Source: Chloroflexota bacterium
GTDB lineage: Bacteria; Chloroflexota; Limnocylindria; Limnocylindrales; CSP1-4
Direction of reading: 5' to 3'
Assembly (NCBI GenBank): GCA_013695505.1
Contig: JACDAH010000439.1
Location: 1-6,815, forward strand
Length of the DNA stretch: 6,815 bases
In this document: one piece after another, positions 1 through 5,791 of the stretch
Layout: each line of letters opens with the position of its first letter
Position numbering within the stretch: the stretch's first letter is position 1
The notes under the pieces: model-generated
What the model was told of the DNA's origin: nothing
Seen by the model: the letters and a program-made list of their open reading frames with translations, nothing else
Databases searched by the model: none
Position numbers and translations under genes: made by a program

Positions 1-100
1 GCACCCGTCAAGGCTGACCGAACCCGCCTCCTGACCGCGTCACGTCGATCCGCGGCATGCCGACCCGCGGCCCGGCCCTGGGCGCGGCCCCTCGCCGACG

Positions 101-112
101 GTCCCCGGGGAC
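101..112. repeat. Perfect 12-bp palindrome downstream of the YihY gene
   Basis: GTCCCCGGGGAC is a perfect palindrome lying 8 bp past the stop of the minus-strand YihY-type gene. As RNA it could form a short GC stem, but no run of T follows on the minus strand, so it is not a convincing intrinsic terminator. The remaining bases of 1-119 hold other short GC palindromes (such as CGGCATGCCG at 53-62) and no gene I can support. Confidence 0.3.
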
Positions 113-119
113 GCCCGAC

Positions 120-1022
120 TTACGCTACCGGCGCCTCGGCAACGGTCGTCCGCTCGCGAACCCAGGCTGCGCCGATCAACACCAGCGTGAACATGATGTT
201 CAGCCACGCCAGCCCGACGAGGATCGCGCCGAGCGTGCCGTAGACGACGTTCGCGCCGAAGATCCTGGGCGCGACGAACACGAAGACTCGGGTCACGAGG
301 ACGAGGGCGATTGCCCCGAACACGGCTGCCGGCCCTATCGCCCGCCACGACGGGCGCGTCAGCGGCAGAAGCCGGTAGATCGTCGCGAGCGCGATCGCGG
401 CGAGGCTCAGCGGGACAGTCGCGAGGAGCACGTCGAGCAGTGGGCGGGCCGCGCCATGCTCGCCGCTGATCTCGACCGCGATCACGAGCGTCGGGGTCGC
501 GACCAGGGCGGCGATGACGATCGCGGCAAGGATGGCGATCGATCCGAGCCGCCGCACTGTCCGGCGGACCAGGCTCCGCCGTGGGGCGCCGCTGTCCATC
601 TGGGCGATGGCCGACTCGAGGGCCGCGAAGAGTCGCGAGGTCCCCCAGGCGGCGAGGACGAGCCCGACGAGCGAAATCGACGGCGACGCCTTCGACAGGC
701 CGCCGACAATCTCGTCGAGGACCCCGACGAGCGGCGGCAGGAAGGCGCCGACCGCGGCGATGACATCGGCCCGGCTCTTCGCGTCGCTGAGGACGATGCC
801 GGCGAAACCGGTCGCGAGCAGGCCGATCGGGATCAGGGCGAGGACTGCGTTGTAGGCGACCCCGGCCGCAAGCAGCCCGCCGTCCGCGGCCCCGAACCGG
901 TCGAGGACCCGCCGAGCGACCGCGACACGGGGGTAGCCGACGACGCGGGTCGCAGCCGTGAGCAGCCGGTCGCGCAGGAGCGAGCGGCCAGCCGGACGCA
1001 GGCCGCGCCCGTCGTCGGTCAG
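120..1022 (-). CDS. YihY/BrkB-type inner-membrane protein, probable CTG start
   Basis: A 300-residue polytopic membrane protein of the YihY/virulence factor BrkB family; its biochemical role is not settled, and an early link to ribonuclease BN was not upheld. About six hydrophobic segments are seen, near residues 50-72, 115-132, 160-183, 195-218, 229-251 and 261-287. Family-like features are DGGLLAAGVAYNAVLALIP (residues 47-65), AAWGTSRLF (124-132), YRLLP (216-220) and YGTLGAILVGLAWL (261-274). The frame is open from the stop at 1059-1061 but has no ATG, GTG or TTG before the ATG at 599. A start at 599 would remove residues 1-141, including the most conserved segment. I chose CTG at 1020-1022: it overlaps the stop of the upstream helix-turn-helix gene as CTGA and has GAGGAG 8 nt upstream. 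The product length then matches the family (about 280-300 aa). Family call is firm; exact start is uncertain, and a sequencing error is possible. Confidence 0.88.
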   Translation of the reverse strand: MTDDGRGLRPAGRSLLRDRLLTAATRVVGYPRVAVARRVLDRFGAADGGLLAAGVAYNAVLALIPIGLLATGFAGIVLSDAKSRADVIAAVGAFLPPLVGVLDEIVGGLSKASPSISLVGLVLAAWGTSRLFAALESAIAQMDSGAPRRSLVRRTVRRLGSIAILAAIVIAALVATPTLVIAVEISGEHGAARPLLDVLLATVPLSLAAIALATIYRLLPLTRPSWRAIGPAAVFGAIALVLVTRVFVFVAPRIFGANVVYGTLGAILVGLAWLNIMFTLVLIGAAWVRERTTVAEAPVA

Positions 1023-1261
1023 CCCGGGATCTCCTCGAACAGGCCGGGTTGAAGGTCGCTAGCCCGGACCCGTCGCGGTGGCACGATCAGGGCTCGCACC
1101 TCGCCCCGTCGCACGAACCGACGCCCACCGAGCTTGATGCTCTGGAGCTTGCCGGTCCGCGCCCAGGTGCCGATCGTCGCCGGCTTGAAATGGATGTTCG
1201 CGTTCGCGAGGATCGCGGCCGCCTCGGCAAGGCTGATCCAGTCGGCAGCTGCGGATGGCAT
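1019..1261 (-). CDS. Small excisionase/MerR-like helix-turn-helix DNA-binding protein
   Basis: An 80-residue protein that is almost entirely one DNA-binding domain. Residues 8-60 follow the HTH_17/excisionase pattern: a first helix LAEAAAILA (11-19), a turn, a recognition-helix segment ATIGTWARTGKL (28-39), and the beta-hairpin 'wing' IKLGGRRFVRRGEV (42-55). The family includes phage excisionases and MerR-type regulators; no effector domain follows, only a basic linker and an acidic end. ATG at 1261 lies one base after the stop of the FmdB-type gene, and its stop overlaps the probable CTG start of the YihY gene, so it appears to be co-translated within an operon. No Shine-Dalgarno is seen just before it, consistent with translational coupling. 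Upstream in-frame codons would run into the FmdB-type gene, so this start is preferred. Likely a local transcription regulator; targets unknown. No integrase is nearby, so a phage origin is not supported. Confidence 0.8.
   Translation of the reverse strand: MPSAAADWISLAEAAAILANANIHFKPATIGTWARTGKLQSIKLGGRRFVRRGEVRALIVPPRRVRASDLQPGLFEEIPG
1031..1036 (-). promoter_or_regulatory. Shine-Dalgarno sequence for the CTG start of the YihY gene
   Basis: On the minus strand GAGGAG lies 8 nt before the CTG at 1022, ideal spacing for a ribosome-binding site. It sits inside the last codons of the helix-turn-helix gene, where it encodes Glu-Glu, so it could be coding coincidence. Together with the CTGA stop/start overlap it is the main support for initiation at 1022. 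Confidence 0.5.
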
Positions 1262-1262
1262 G

Positions 1263-1691
1263 TCAGTCGGGCGCCGTGGATCCGCCGGAGGCGGGCGGGC
1301 TGTCCTTGCTGGAGCTCGTGGGCTTCGGGGCCGAATCCGACTTGTCGGCCGGCTTGGATTCGGTCGCCTTGGATTCGGTCGCCTTCTTGTCGGGGCCCGC
1401 TCCGCCGTCCTTCTTGTCGGAGGTCCCGTCGCCGTCGGCGGCCGGCGCATCCGACGAGCCTGGCTCGCCACCGGAGCCGGTATCGGAGCTCGAAGCCGAG
1501 CGCGACCGGGCGGCCGTGGACCGGTCCTTCTTCGCCCAGCCGGACCCCTTGAAGTGGATCGTGGGAGCCGAGAAAGCCTTCCGGACGGGCGCCGCCCCGC
1601 AGACCGGGCAGCTCGCCGGCCCGTCGCCGGTGACGGAGTGGATGACCTCGAATCGGTCGCCGTTCGGGCAGAGATAGTCGTAGGTGGGCAT
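1263..1691 (-). CDS. FmdB-family zinc-ribbon protein with long disordered tail
   Basis: A 142-residue protein. Residues 1-52 match the FmdB regulatory-protein family (named after a putative formamidase regulator; true role unknown): the start MPTYDYLC, then FEVIHS (14-19), SCPVCG (27-32), and FKGSGW (47-52), corresponding to the family's F.GSGW/F motif. The usual first zinc knuckle CxxCG is altered: Cys8 is followed by PNGD, so the second Cys is missing, and only Cys8, Cys28 and Cys31 remain. Related variants carry His near this place; here it is Asp12. From residue 53 on, the protein is low-complexity, rich in Ser, Lys, Asp, Gly and Pro, and contains a duplicated pentapeptide (KATES). It follows the zinc-ribbon protein at 1715-2488 by 23 nt and precedes the helix-turn-helix gene by one base. 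ATG at 1691 gives the expected N-terminus. No clear Shine-Dalgarno is seen. Confidence 0.88.
   Translation of the reverse strand: MPTYDYLCPNGDRFEVIHSVTGDGPASCPVCGAAPVRKAFSAPTIHFKGSGWAKKDRSTAARSRSASSSDTGSGGEPGSSDAPAADGDGTSDKKDGGAGPDKKATESKATESKPADKSDSAPKPTSSSKDSPPASGGSTAPD
1353..1382. repeat. 15-bp tandem duplication inside the FmdB-type gene
   Basis: Two exact adjacent copies of CTTGGATTCGGTCGC (plus strand, 1353-1367 and 1368-1382) encode the repeated KATES in the disordered tail. A second imperfectly spaced pair, CCTTCTTGTCGG, lies at 1382-1393 and 1409-1420. The pattern suggests slippage-type growth of the tail, in frame. Confidence 0.8.
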
Positions 1692-1714
1692 CAGCGGTTC
1701 GGGCGGGTTCGAGG

Positions 1715-2488
1715 TCAGCCGCGGAGGAGGCGCATGCCGCACTTGGGGCAGTAGAACGCCCGCTCGTGGGCCGATGCGAAGCCGCAGTGGGCACAGACGA
1801 GGCCACCGCGGCCGGCGGCCGGCACCGGCCGATCGACGGCGGTGATGCCCAGCGCGTACTGGTTCGCGAGGATGTTGGTGAGGAGGCCGGCGACGAGCTT
1901 GGCCGCGATCCGGTCCGTGTCGCCGCGGACGCCCTTGCCGCCCCAGCCGACGACCGAGCGGACGATCATGTCGCCGGTCGCCTCGTCCCAGTGGGCCGCG
2001 ACACCGCCGACGACCGCCGAGTAGTCCGGGTAGCCGCTCGTGTCGACCTCGCCCTCGAGCAGGGTGCAGACGAACGTGTCGAATGCGAGGTCGATCGCAT
2101 CGATCGATTCGAGCACCACGAGGGCATGACGGGTGACCGGCGAATGGATGTGGTGGGCGTTCAGCCACTGCATCGCCTCGGACGGCCGGGCGATGACGGG
2201 GGTCGCCTGACTGAACTCGATCGGGAGCGGCTCCACGATCTCGATCTCCGTCCGGGCGAGGCCGTGGAGCATCGCAGGCAGCTCGCTGATGGCCTGGGGG
2301 CCCGCCTTCATCCGGACGCCCTCGCTCGACTTGCCGGCGTAGTGGAGCTTGAGGACGAACTCCTGGGCAACCGCTTCCTCTGGCATCGCGATCGCGGCGT
2401 GCTGGCTCGGGCGCTGGGCGGGCTCTGCCTTGGGCGCCGGGGCAGCGTTGTCGCCGGTGGGGCGGCGCTTGAGGAAATCGAGGGGCAC
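1715..2488 (-). CDS. Unrecognised protein with C-terminal zinc ribbon
   Basis: A 257-residue protein I cannot assign to a named family. The first 40 residues (LDFLKRRP, then Ala/Pro-rich) look like a flexible leader. Residues 43-222 form a mixed alpha/beta soluble domain with SGYPDYSAVVGGVAAHWDE (151-169) and GWGGKGVRGDTDRI (181-194); no catalytic motif is obvious. The end carries a four-cysteine zinc ribbon, CAHC (232-235) and CPKCG (247-251), of the double-knuckle type found in many uncharacterised prokaryotic proteins. I placed the start at GTG 2488 because GGAG lies 6 nt upstream; in-frame ATG 2524 and GTG 2548 are alternatives but add residues without recognisable structure. The gene follows the glucosidase by 81 nt and precedes the FmdB-type gene by 23 nt. 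Two consecutive zinc-ribbon genes suggest a shared protein- or nucleic-acid-binding task, but this is inference. Confidence 0.8.
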   Translation of the reverse strand: MPLDFLKRRPTGDNAAPAPKAEPAQRPSQHAAIAMPEEAVAQEFVLKLHYAGKSSEGVRMKAGPQAISELPAMLHGLARTEIEIVEPLPIEFSQATPVIARPSEAMQWLNAHHIHSPVTRHALVVLESIDAIDLAFDTFVCTLLEGEVDTSGYPDYSAVVGGVAAHWDEATGDMIVRSVVGWGGKGVRGDTDRIAAKLVAGLLTNILANQYALGITAVDRPVPAAGRGGLVCAHCGFASAHERAFYCPKCGMRLLRG

Positions 2489-2494
2489 GAGAGG

Positions 2495-2498
2495 CTCC
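2495..2498 (-). promoter_or_regulatory. Ribosome-binding site deciding GTG start at 2488
   Basis: On the minus strand GGAG stands 6 nt before the GTG at 2488. It is the reason for preferring this start over GTG 2548 or ATG 2524, neither of which has a Shine-Dalgarno sequence. Confidence 0.45.
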
Positions 2499-2552
2499 GT
2501 GGATCGGGTCCGGACGCAACGCATGGTAGCAGCGGCGCCCGGCGCCACGTCC

Positions 2553-2558
2553 AGAGTA
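2553..2558 (-). promoter_or_regulatory. Possible internal -10 element before the zinc-ribbon gene
   Basis: TACTCT on the minus strand, in the 81-nt gap after the glucosidase gene, is identical to the -10-like hexamer before the lipoprotein gene at 6376. It could start a transcript for the four downstream genes with a leader of about 58 nt to GTG 2488. No -35 element is evident. A small GC dyad, GGCGCCCGGCGCC at 2534-2546, lies just downstream and has no T-run. Confidence 0.2.
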
Positions 2559-2569
2559 CGTTCGGCGGA

Positions 2570-4297
2570 TCAGCCGTCCGCAGCCTCGAGGATGATTGCC
2601 TCGTCGGGCCGCAGGGCGATGGTGCCATCGGGAGCGACCGCAGCCGGCTCGCGATGGCTGCCCACGATCGCTCGCCAGCGACCGCCGGCGAGCGTCCCGA
2701 GGTCGAGCTGCCGCGGCTGGCCGACGAAGCTCACGACGACGAGCAGGCGCTGGCCGTCGGCGGTCCGGGTCCACGCCAGGACGTCGGGATCGCCGCTCGG
2801 GAGGCGCGTCATCGCCCCGTGCCGGAGCGCCGGGGCCGTTCGCCGGTACCGGAGCAGCCGCCGATACGCAGCCAGGACAGAATCCGGATCGGCCAGCTGG
2901 ACCGCGACGTTGCGCGTGTCGGCGTCATCCGCCAGGCGAAGCCACGGCTTGGCGGTGGTGAACCCGGCACCCGGCCCGGGCTGCCACTGCATCGGGGTCC
3001 GGCAGCGCGATCGGTCGTACCACGGAAAGTCCGGCCCTGCCAGGAGCGCCGGCGGGTCGACGATCTCCTCGCGCGGGATGTCGACATCGATCATCCCGAT
3101 CTCCTCACCGTAGTACAGGAACGGGGCGCCCCGCGAAGCGAGGATCACGACCGCGGCCGCCTTCGCGATCGCCGCCCGATCCGGGTCCCGATCCCGCCCG
3201 ACCGATGCCGAGAGGCGGGTCGCCTGGCGCTCCCGGTCGTGGTTCGACAAGGCGATCGTCGGCCACAGGTCCGGCCCGTAAGCTCGCTCGCGGAGGTCGA
3301 TCCCTGCCGCGAACGCAGCCGCCGTCCACGGCGACTCCATCAGTGACCAGTCGAACACGATGTGGCGGCCCCTCGTGTACGCCGCCGCCGTCGGCGTGCC
3401 TCCGGTGAAGAGCTCGCCGACGGACATCCGTCCGGCCTCTTCGTCGACGATCTCCCGGAACCGGCCGATCAGCTCGAGGAAGTCGGGCTGGTCGAGATCG
3501 TAGCGGTGGTCCTGCCTCGACCACGGTGAGCCGCCCTCGATGACGGGATTGTCGCGGAGATCCGCGTCCTTGAGGAAGGCGTTGAAGACGTCGAGGCGAA
3601 ACCCGTCGACGCCGCGCTTCAGCCAGCCCCGGACCATGTCCCACTGGGCCGCCTCGACGGCCGGATTCCGCCAGTTCAGCTCGGGCTGGCCGACGAGGAA
3701 TGTGTGGTAGTAGAACTGGCCCCGCTCCGGCACCCACTCCCAGCCGGGTCCGCCGAAGAAGGACACCCAGTTGTTGGGTGGCAGCGGCTTGCCGTCGGCA
3801 TCCCAGCCTGATGGATCGCGCCACAGGTAGAAGTCAGCGAACGGCCCGTCACGGGAGGCCTTCGAAGCGAGGAACCAGGCGCTCTCGTCGCTCGTGTGGT
3901 TCATGACCAGGTCGAGGATCACGTTGATCCCGCGCTCATGGCAGGCGGCCACCAGCCGATCGAAATCGTCCTCGGTTCCGAGCAGCGGGTCGATCGCCGT
4001 GTGATCGGTCACGTCGTAGCCGAGGTCGCGACCGGGCGAGGGGTAGATGGGCGACAGCCAGATCGCGTCGATCGGCAGGACGTCCGGACCGACGTGGTCG
4101 ACGTGGTCGAGGATCCCGGCCAGGTCGCCCGTTCCGTCGCCGTCGTGGTCGGCGAAGCTCCGCGGATAGATCTGGTAGACGACGCCGTCGCGCCAATCGG
4201 CGGGATCGGCGGATGTGGCGGTGGAGTCGGCGGATGTGGCGGCAGCGGCGTCCGTTGCGGCAGCGGGGTCCGTTGCGGCGGCAGGCTGGTCGGTCAT
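2570..4297 (-). CDS. GH13 alpha-glucosidase (oligo-1,6-glucosidase type)
   Basis: A 575-residue cytoplasmic glycoside hydrolase of family GH13 that should release glucose from the non-reducing ends of short alpha-glucosides. After an Ala/Thr/Asp-rich leader (1-33), the barrel begins at WRDGVVYQIYPRSF. The calcium-type loop is DHDGDGTGDL (50-59). Conserved regions are DLVMNH (129-134), GFRLDV with nucleophile Asp236, VGELF with acid/base Glu295, and SNHD with Asp354. The subfamily signature QPELN (204-208) corresponds to QPDLN of oligo-1,6-glucosidases. Val237 after the nucleophile is the residue found in alpha-1,6-active enzymes, against Thr or Ala in alpha-1,4-specific ones. A beta-sandwich C domain follows from about 490. 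No signal peptide is present. It is transcribed divergently from the oxidoreductase gene. ATG 4297 is the only canonical start close to the domain. A trehalose-synthase-like or transferase activity cannot be excluded. Confidence 0.95.
   Translation of the reverse strand: MTDQPAAATDPAAATDAAAATSADSTATSADPADWRDGVVYQIYPRSFADHDGDGTGDLAGILDHVDHVGPDVLPIDAIWLSPIYPSPGRDLGYDVTDHTAIDPLLGTEDDFDRLVAACHERGINVILDLVMNHTSDESAWFLASKASRDGPFADFYLWRDPSGWDADGKPLPPNNWVSFFGGPGWEWVPERGQFYYHTFLVGQPELNWRNPAVEAAQWDMVRGWLKRGVDGFRLDVFNAFLKDADLRDNPVIEGGSPWSRQDHRYDLDQPDFLELIGRFREIVDEEAGRMSVGELFTGGTPTAAAYTRGRHIVFDWSLMESPWTAAAFAAGIDLRERAYGPDLWPTIALSNHDRERQATRLSASVGRDRDPDRAAIAKAAAVVILASRGAPFLYYGEEIGMIDVDIPREEIVDPPALLAGPDFPWYDRSRCRTPMQWQPGPGAGFTTAKPWLRLADDADTRNVAVQLADPDSVLAAYRRLLRYRRTAPALRHGAMTRLPSGDPDVLAWTRTADGQRLLVVVSFVGQPRQLDLGTLAGGRWRAIVGSHREPAAVAPDGTIALRPDEAIILEAADG
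4206..4278. repeat. Short tandem repeats coding the glucosidase N-terminal leader
   Basis: Two kinds of imperfect tandem repeat lie end to end. TCGGCGGATGTGGCGG occurs at 4206-4221 and 4227-4242 (21-bp spacing). A 20-base unit beginning GGCAGCGG occurs at 4241-4260 and 4259-4278 (18-bp spacing, one mismatch). All spacings are multiples of three, so they lengthen the Ala/Ser/Thr/Asp leader of the glucosidase without breaking its frame. Confidence 0.75.
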
Positions 4298-4303
4298 CGA
4301 CCA

Positions 4304-4333
4304 AGTCTGGCCGCCCGCCCTGAGGCGGGTCAA
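4304..4333 (-). promoter_or_regulatory. Candidate leaderless promoter of the alpha-glucosidase gene
   Basis: On the minus strand TTGACC (4333-4328) is followed after 18 nt by CAGACT (4309-4304), which ends 6 nt before ATG 4297. TTGACC is close to the -35 consensus; CAGACT is a weak -10. Transcription would begin at or next to the ATG, and no Shine-Dalgarno is present, so a leaderless mRNA is likely if this is the promoter. The palindrome ACCGCGGT (4333-4340) overlaps the -35 edge and might be an operator. Confidence 0.4.
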
Positions 4334-4360
4334 CCGCGGTCGCAACCGGGGGACGCCCGC

Positions 4361-4372
4361 CCGTCGGGACGG
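4361..4372. promoter_or_regulatory. Small dyad upstream of the oxidoreductase promoter
   Basis: CCGTC-GG-GACGG is a 5-bp inverted repeat with a 2-bp centre that sits in the -35 position of the plus-strand promoter candidate. It could be part of an operator in this divergent region, but a dyad this short arises often by chance at such GC content. Confidence 0.2.
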
Positions 4373-4377
4373 CCGCT

Positions 4378-4386
4378 TGCTATCCT
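4378..4386 (+). promoter_or_regulatory. Extended -10 promoter element of the oxidoreductase gene
   Basis: TGC-TATCCT matches an extended -10 (TGn followed by TAnnnT) and ends 8 nt before ATG 4395. No -35 is recognisable, which is acceptable for an extended -10 promoter. Because transcription would begin within a base or two of the ATG, the message would be leaderless or nearly so; no Shine-Dalgarno is visible. Confidence 0.4.
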
Positions 4387-4394
4387 CGGCGGCC

Positions 4395-5567
4395 ATGACG
4401 ACTGACCACGGCGCTCGCGCCGCCCGCCGCATCCGGGTCGGCATCGCCGGGCTCGGTGCCGTCGCTCAGGCCGTCCACCTCCCGCTCCTCGCCCGGCTTC
4501 CGGACGTGTTCGAGATCGCGGCCCTGGCCGACCTGTCGCCGTCGCTGCTGGCGACGATCGGCGATCGGTATGGCGTTTCCGCGGATGCTCGCTTCGGCAC
4601 GGTCGATGCGCTGATCGCGATGGATGAGCTCGACGGGCTCCTGCTCCTGACCTCCGGGTCGCACGGCGGTTCGGCCCTCGCGGCGCTCGATCGCGGGCTC
4701 GCGGTCCTGTGCGAAAAGCCGCTCGCGACGACCGTGGCGGAGGCCGATCGGCTGCTCGAATCCGGCGCCGCGGACCGCCTCCTGCTGGGCTACATGAAGG
4801 TCTTCGATCCGGCGGTCGAGGAAGCGCGCCGCGTGATGGTCGAGGAGTCGGCCGCTCTCGGCGAGCTGCGGACGATCGACGTGACCGTGCTCCACCCGAC
4901 CAGCGATGACCAGCTCGGGTTCGCCCGCCTCGTCCGACCAGGCGGCGCGTCCGACCCGAAGCGGCTCGTCCGTCCCGGCCCGGAGCGCGATCGGCTGGTC
5001 GAGGCGGCGCTCGGGTCGGCCGCTGGAACCGCCGGTCAGCTGTACGAGGGCCTGCTGCTGGCGAGCCTCGTCCACGAGCTGTCGGTGATCCGGGCCGTGA
5101 CCGGCGAGACCGGGCCGCTCTCGATCGACCACGTCGACATGTGGCCCGAGGGCGAGTGGCCGCCCTCCGTGCTGGTCGTCGGCCGGACCGCATCCGGCGT
5201 CCGGACCACGATCGGGTGGCACTTCCTCGATGCCTATCCGGCCTACCGCGAGGACGTCCGGTTCCACCGCCGCGGCGGGTCCATCGAGCTGACGTTTCCC
5301 TCGCCCTACCGCCTCCACCAACCGACGATCCTGGCCGTCTCGACGGGCGCCAACGAGACTCGTCGCCGGACGATCCTCGACTCGATCGAGGAGGCCTTCG
5401 AGCGCGAGCTCCTGGCGTTCGCCGCGATGATCCGCGATGGCACACCGCCCCGGACCGGCGTCGCCGATGGTCGCACCGACACGATCACCTGCCAGCGAAT
5501 CGCAGCCTCCTGGGCCGGCCGGTTCGGGGTCGAGGTCGGCGGCGAGGCCGCGGCGGCCGGCCGATGA
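4395..5567 (+). CDS. Gfo/Idh/MocA-family NAD(P)-dependent oxidoreductase
   Basis: A 390-residue soluble dehydrogenase of the Gfo/Idh/MocA family, whose members oxidise or reduce sugars, inositols and related compounds using NAD(P). The N-terminal Rossmann domain (13-130) has the dinucleotide fingerprint GLGAVA (19-24) and ADLSPS (45-50) at the end of the second strand. CEKPLATT (106-113) carries the family Lys108 of the EKP motif. The C-terminal alpha/beta domain follows. The helix that normally contains the catalytic HxxD pair reads HELS (227-230), so the usual Asp appears replaced by Ser230; substrate chemistry may therefore differ. Residues 165-215 form an extended, partly charged loop. 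ATG 4395 places the Rossmann strand at residue 13, as usual, and lies 8 nt after an extended -10. It is divergent from the GH13 glucosidase, hinting at a common carbohydrate theme. The exact substrate cannot be told. Confidence 0.93.
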   Translation: MTTDHGARAARRIRVGIAGLGAVAQAVHLPLLARLPDVFEIAALADLSPSLLATIGDRYGVSADARFGTVDALIAMDELDGLLLLTSGSHGGSALAALDRGLAVLCEKPLATTVAEADRLLESGAADRLLLGYMKVFDPAVEEARRVMVEESAALGELRTIDVTVLHPTSDDQLGFARLVRPGGASDPKRLVRPGPERDRLVEAALGSAAGTAGQLYEGLLLASLVHELSVIRAVTGETGPLSIDHVDMWPEGEWPPSVLVVGRTASGVRTTIGWHFLDAYPAYREDVRFHRRGGSIELTFPSPYRLHQPTILAVSTGANETRRRTILDSIEEAFERELLAFAAMIRDGTPPRTGVADGRTDTITCQRIAASWAGRFGVEVGGEAAAAGR

Positions 5568-5695
5568 CCGACGCCGCCGAGAGCGCCGGCGGCCAAGAGG
5601 ACGCCGGGCCGGTGCCCCCGACGGGGCGCCGGAGTACGTCAGGAGAGCGAGACCGATCCATGTGCCGCCTTGATGCGGGTCTCGACGGCGCCGTG

Positions 5696-5730
5696 GGGCC
5701 CGACGTAGGAGCGATCGACCTATCGGGCCC
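5696..5730. repeat. Strong 12-bp stem-loop between convergent genes
   Basis: GGGCCCGA (5696-5703) pairs with TCGGGCCC (5723-5730), and directly inside it TAGG (5706-5709) pairs with CCTA (5719-5722). This gives 12 base pairs with a 2-nt bulge (5704-5705) and a 9-nt loop. It begins 129 nt after the oxidoreductase stop. No T-run follows on either strand, so it is not a classical intrinsic terminator. It may still stop or protect converging transcripts, or be a protein-binding dyad. Confidence 0.55.
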
Positions 5731-5767
5731 GGCGCACGCGAACAGGCGTAGCAGGGTGGCCAGGAGT

Positions 5768-5791
5768 CCTCCGCGGGAGGGTGAGACACCC
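5768..5791. repeat. Two overlapping, mutually exclusive small hairpins
   Basis: CCTCC-GCG-GGAGG (5768-5780) and GGGTG-AGA-CACCC (5779-5791) each form a 5-bp stem with a 3-nt loop. They share bases 5779-5780, so only one can form fully at a time. Their role is unknown and they may be chance structures in GC-rich DNA. Confidence 0.3.

Noticed and set aside
57..1052. Long plus-strand open frame of 331 residues opposite the YihY and helix-turn-helix genes
   Set aside because: Its product is a string of Arg, Asp, Glu and Pro residues, typical of the antisense of a GC-rich gene; the minus strand encodes clear membrane-protein sequence here.
1019..1261. Helix-turn-helix protein as a phage excisionase marking a prophage or integrative element
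   Set aside because: No integrase, attachment site or phage gene is present, and the gene is embedded in an operon of chromosomal type.
1766..3346. Plus-strand open frame of 526 residues opposite the zinc-ribbon and glucosidase genes
   Set aside because: It is antisense to a gene with all GH13 catalytic motifs, and its own sequence shows no domain.
5640..5730. AGGAG at 5641-5645 followed by ATG 5660 as a possible small-gene start
   Set aside because: The spacing is 14 nt, too long, and the frame leads into the same Arg/Ser-rich, implausible product.
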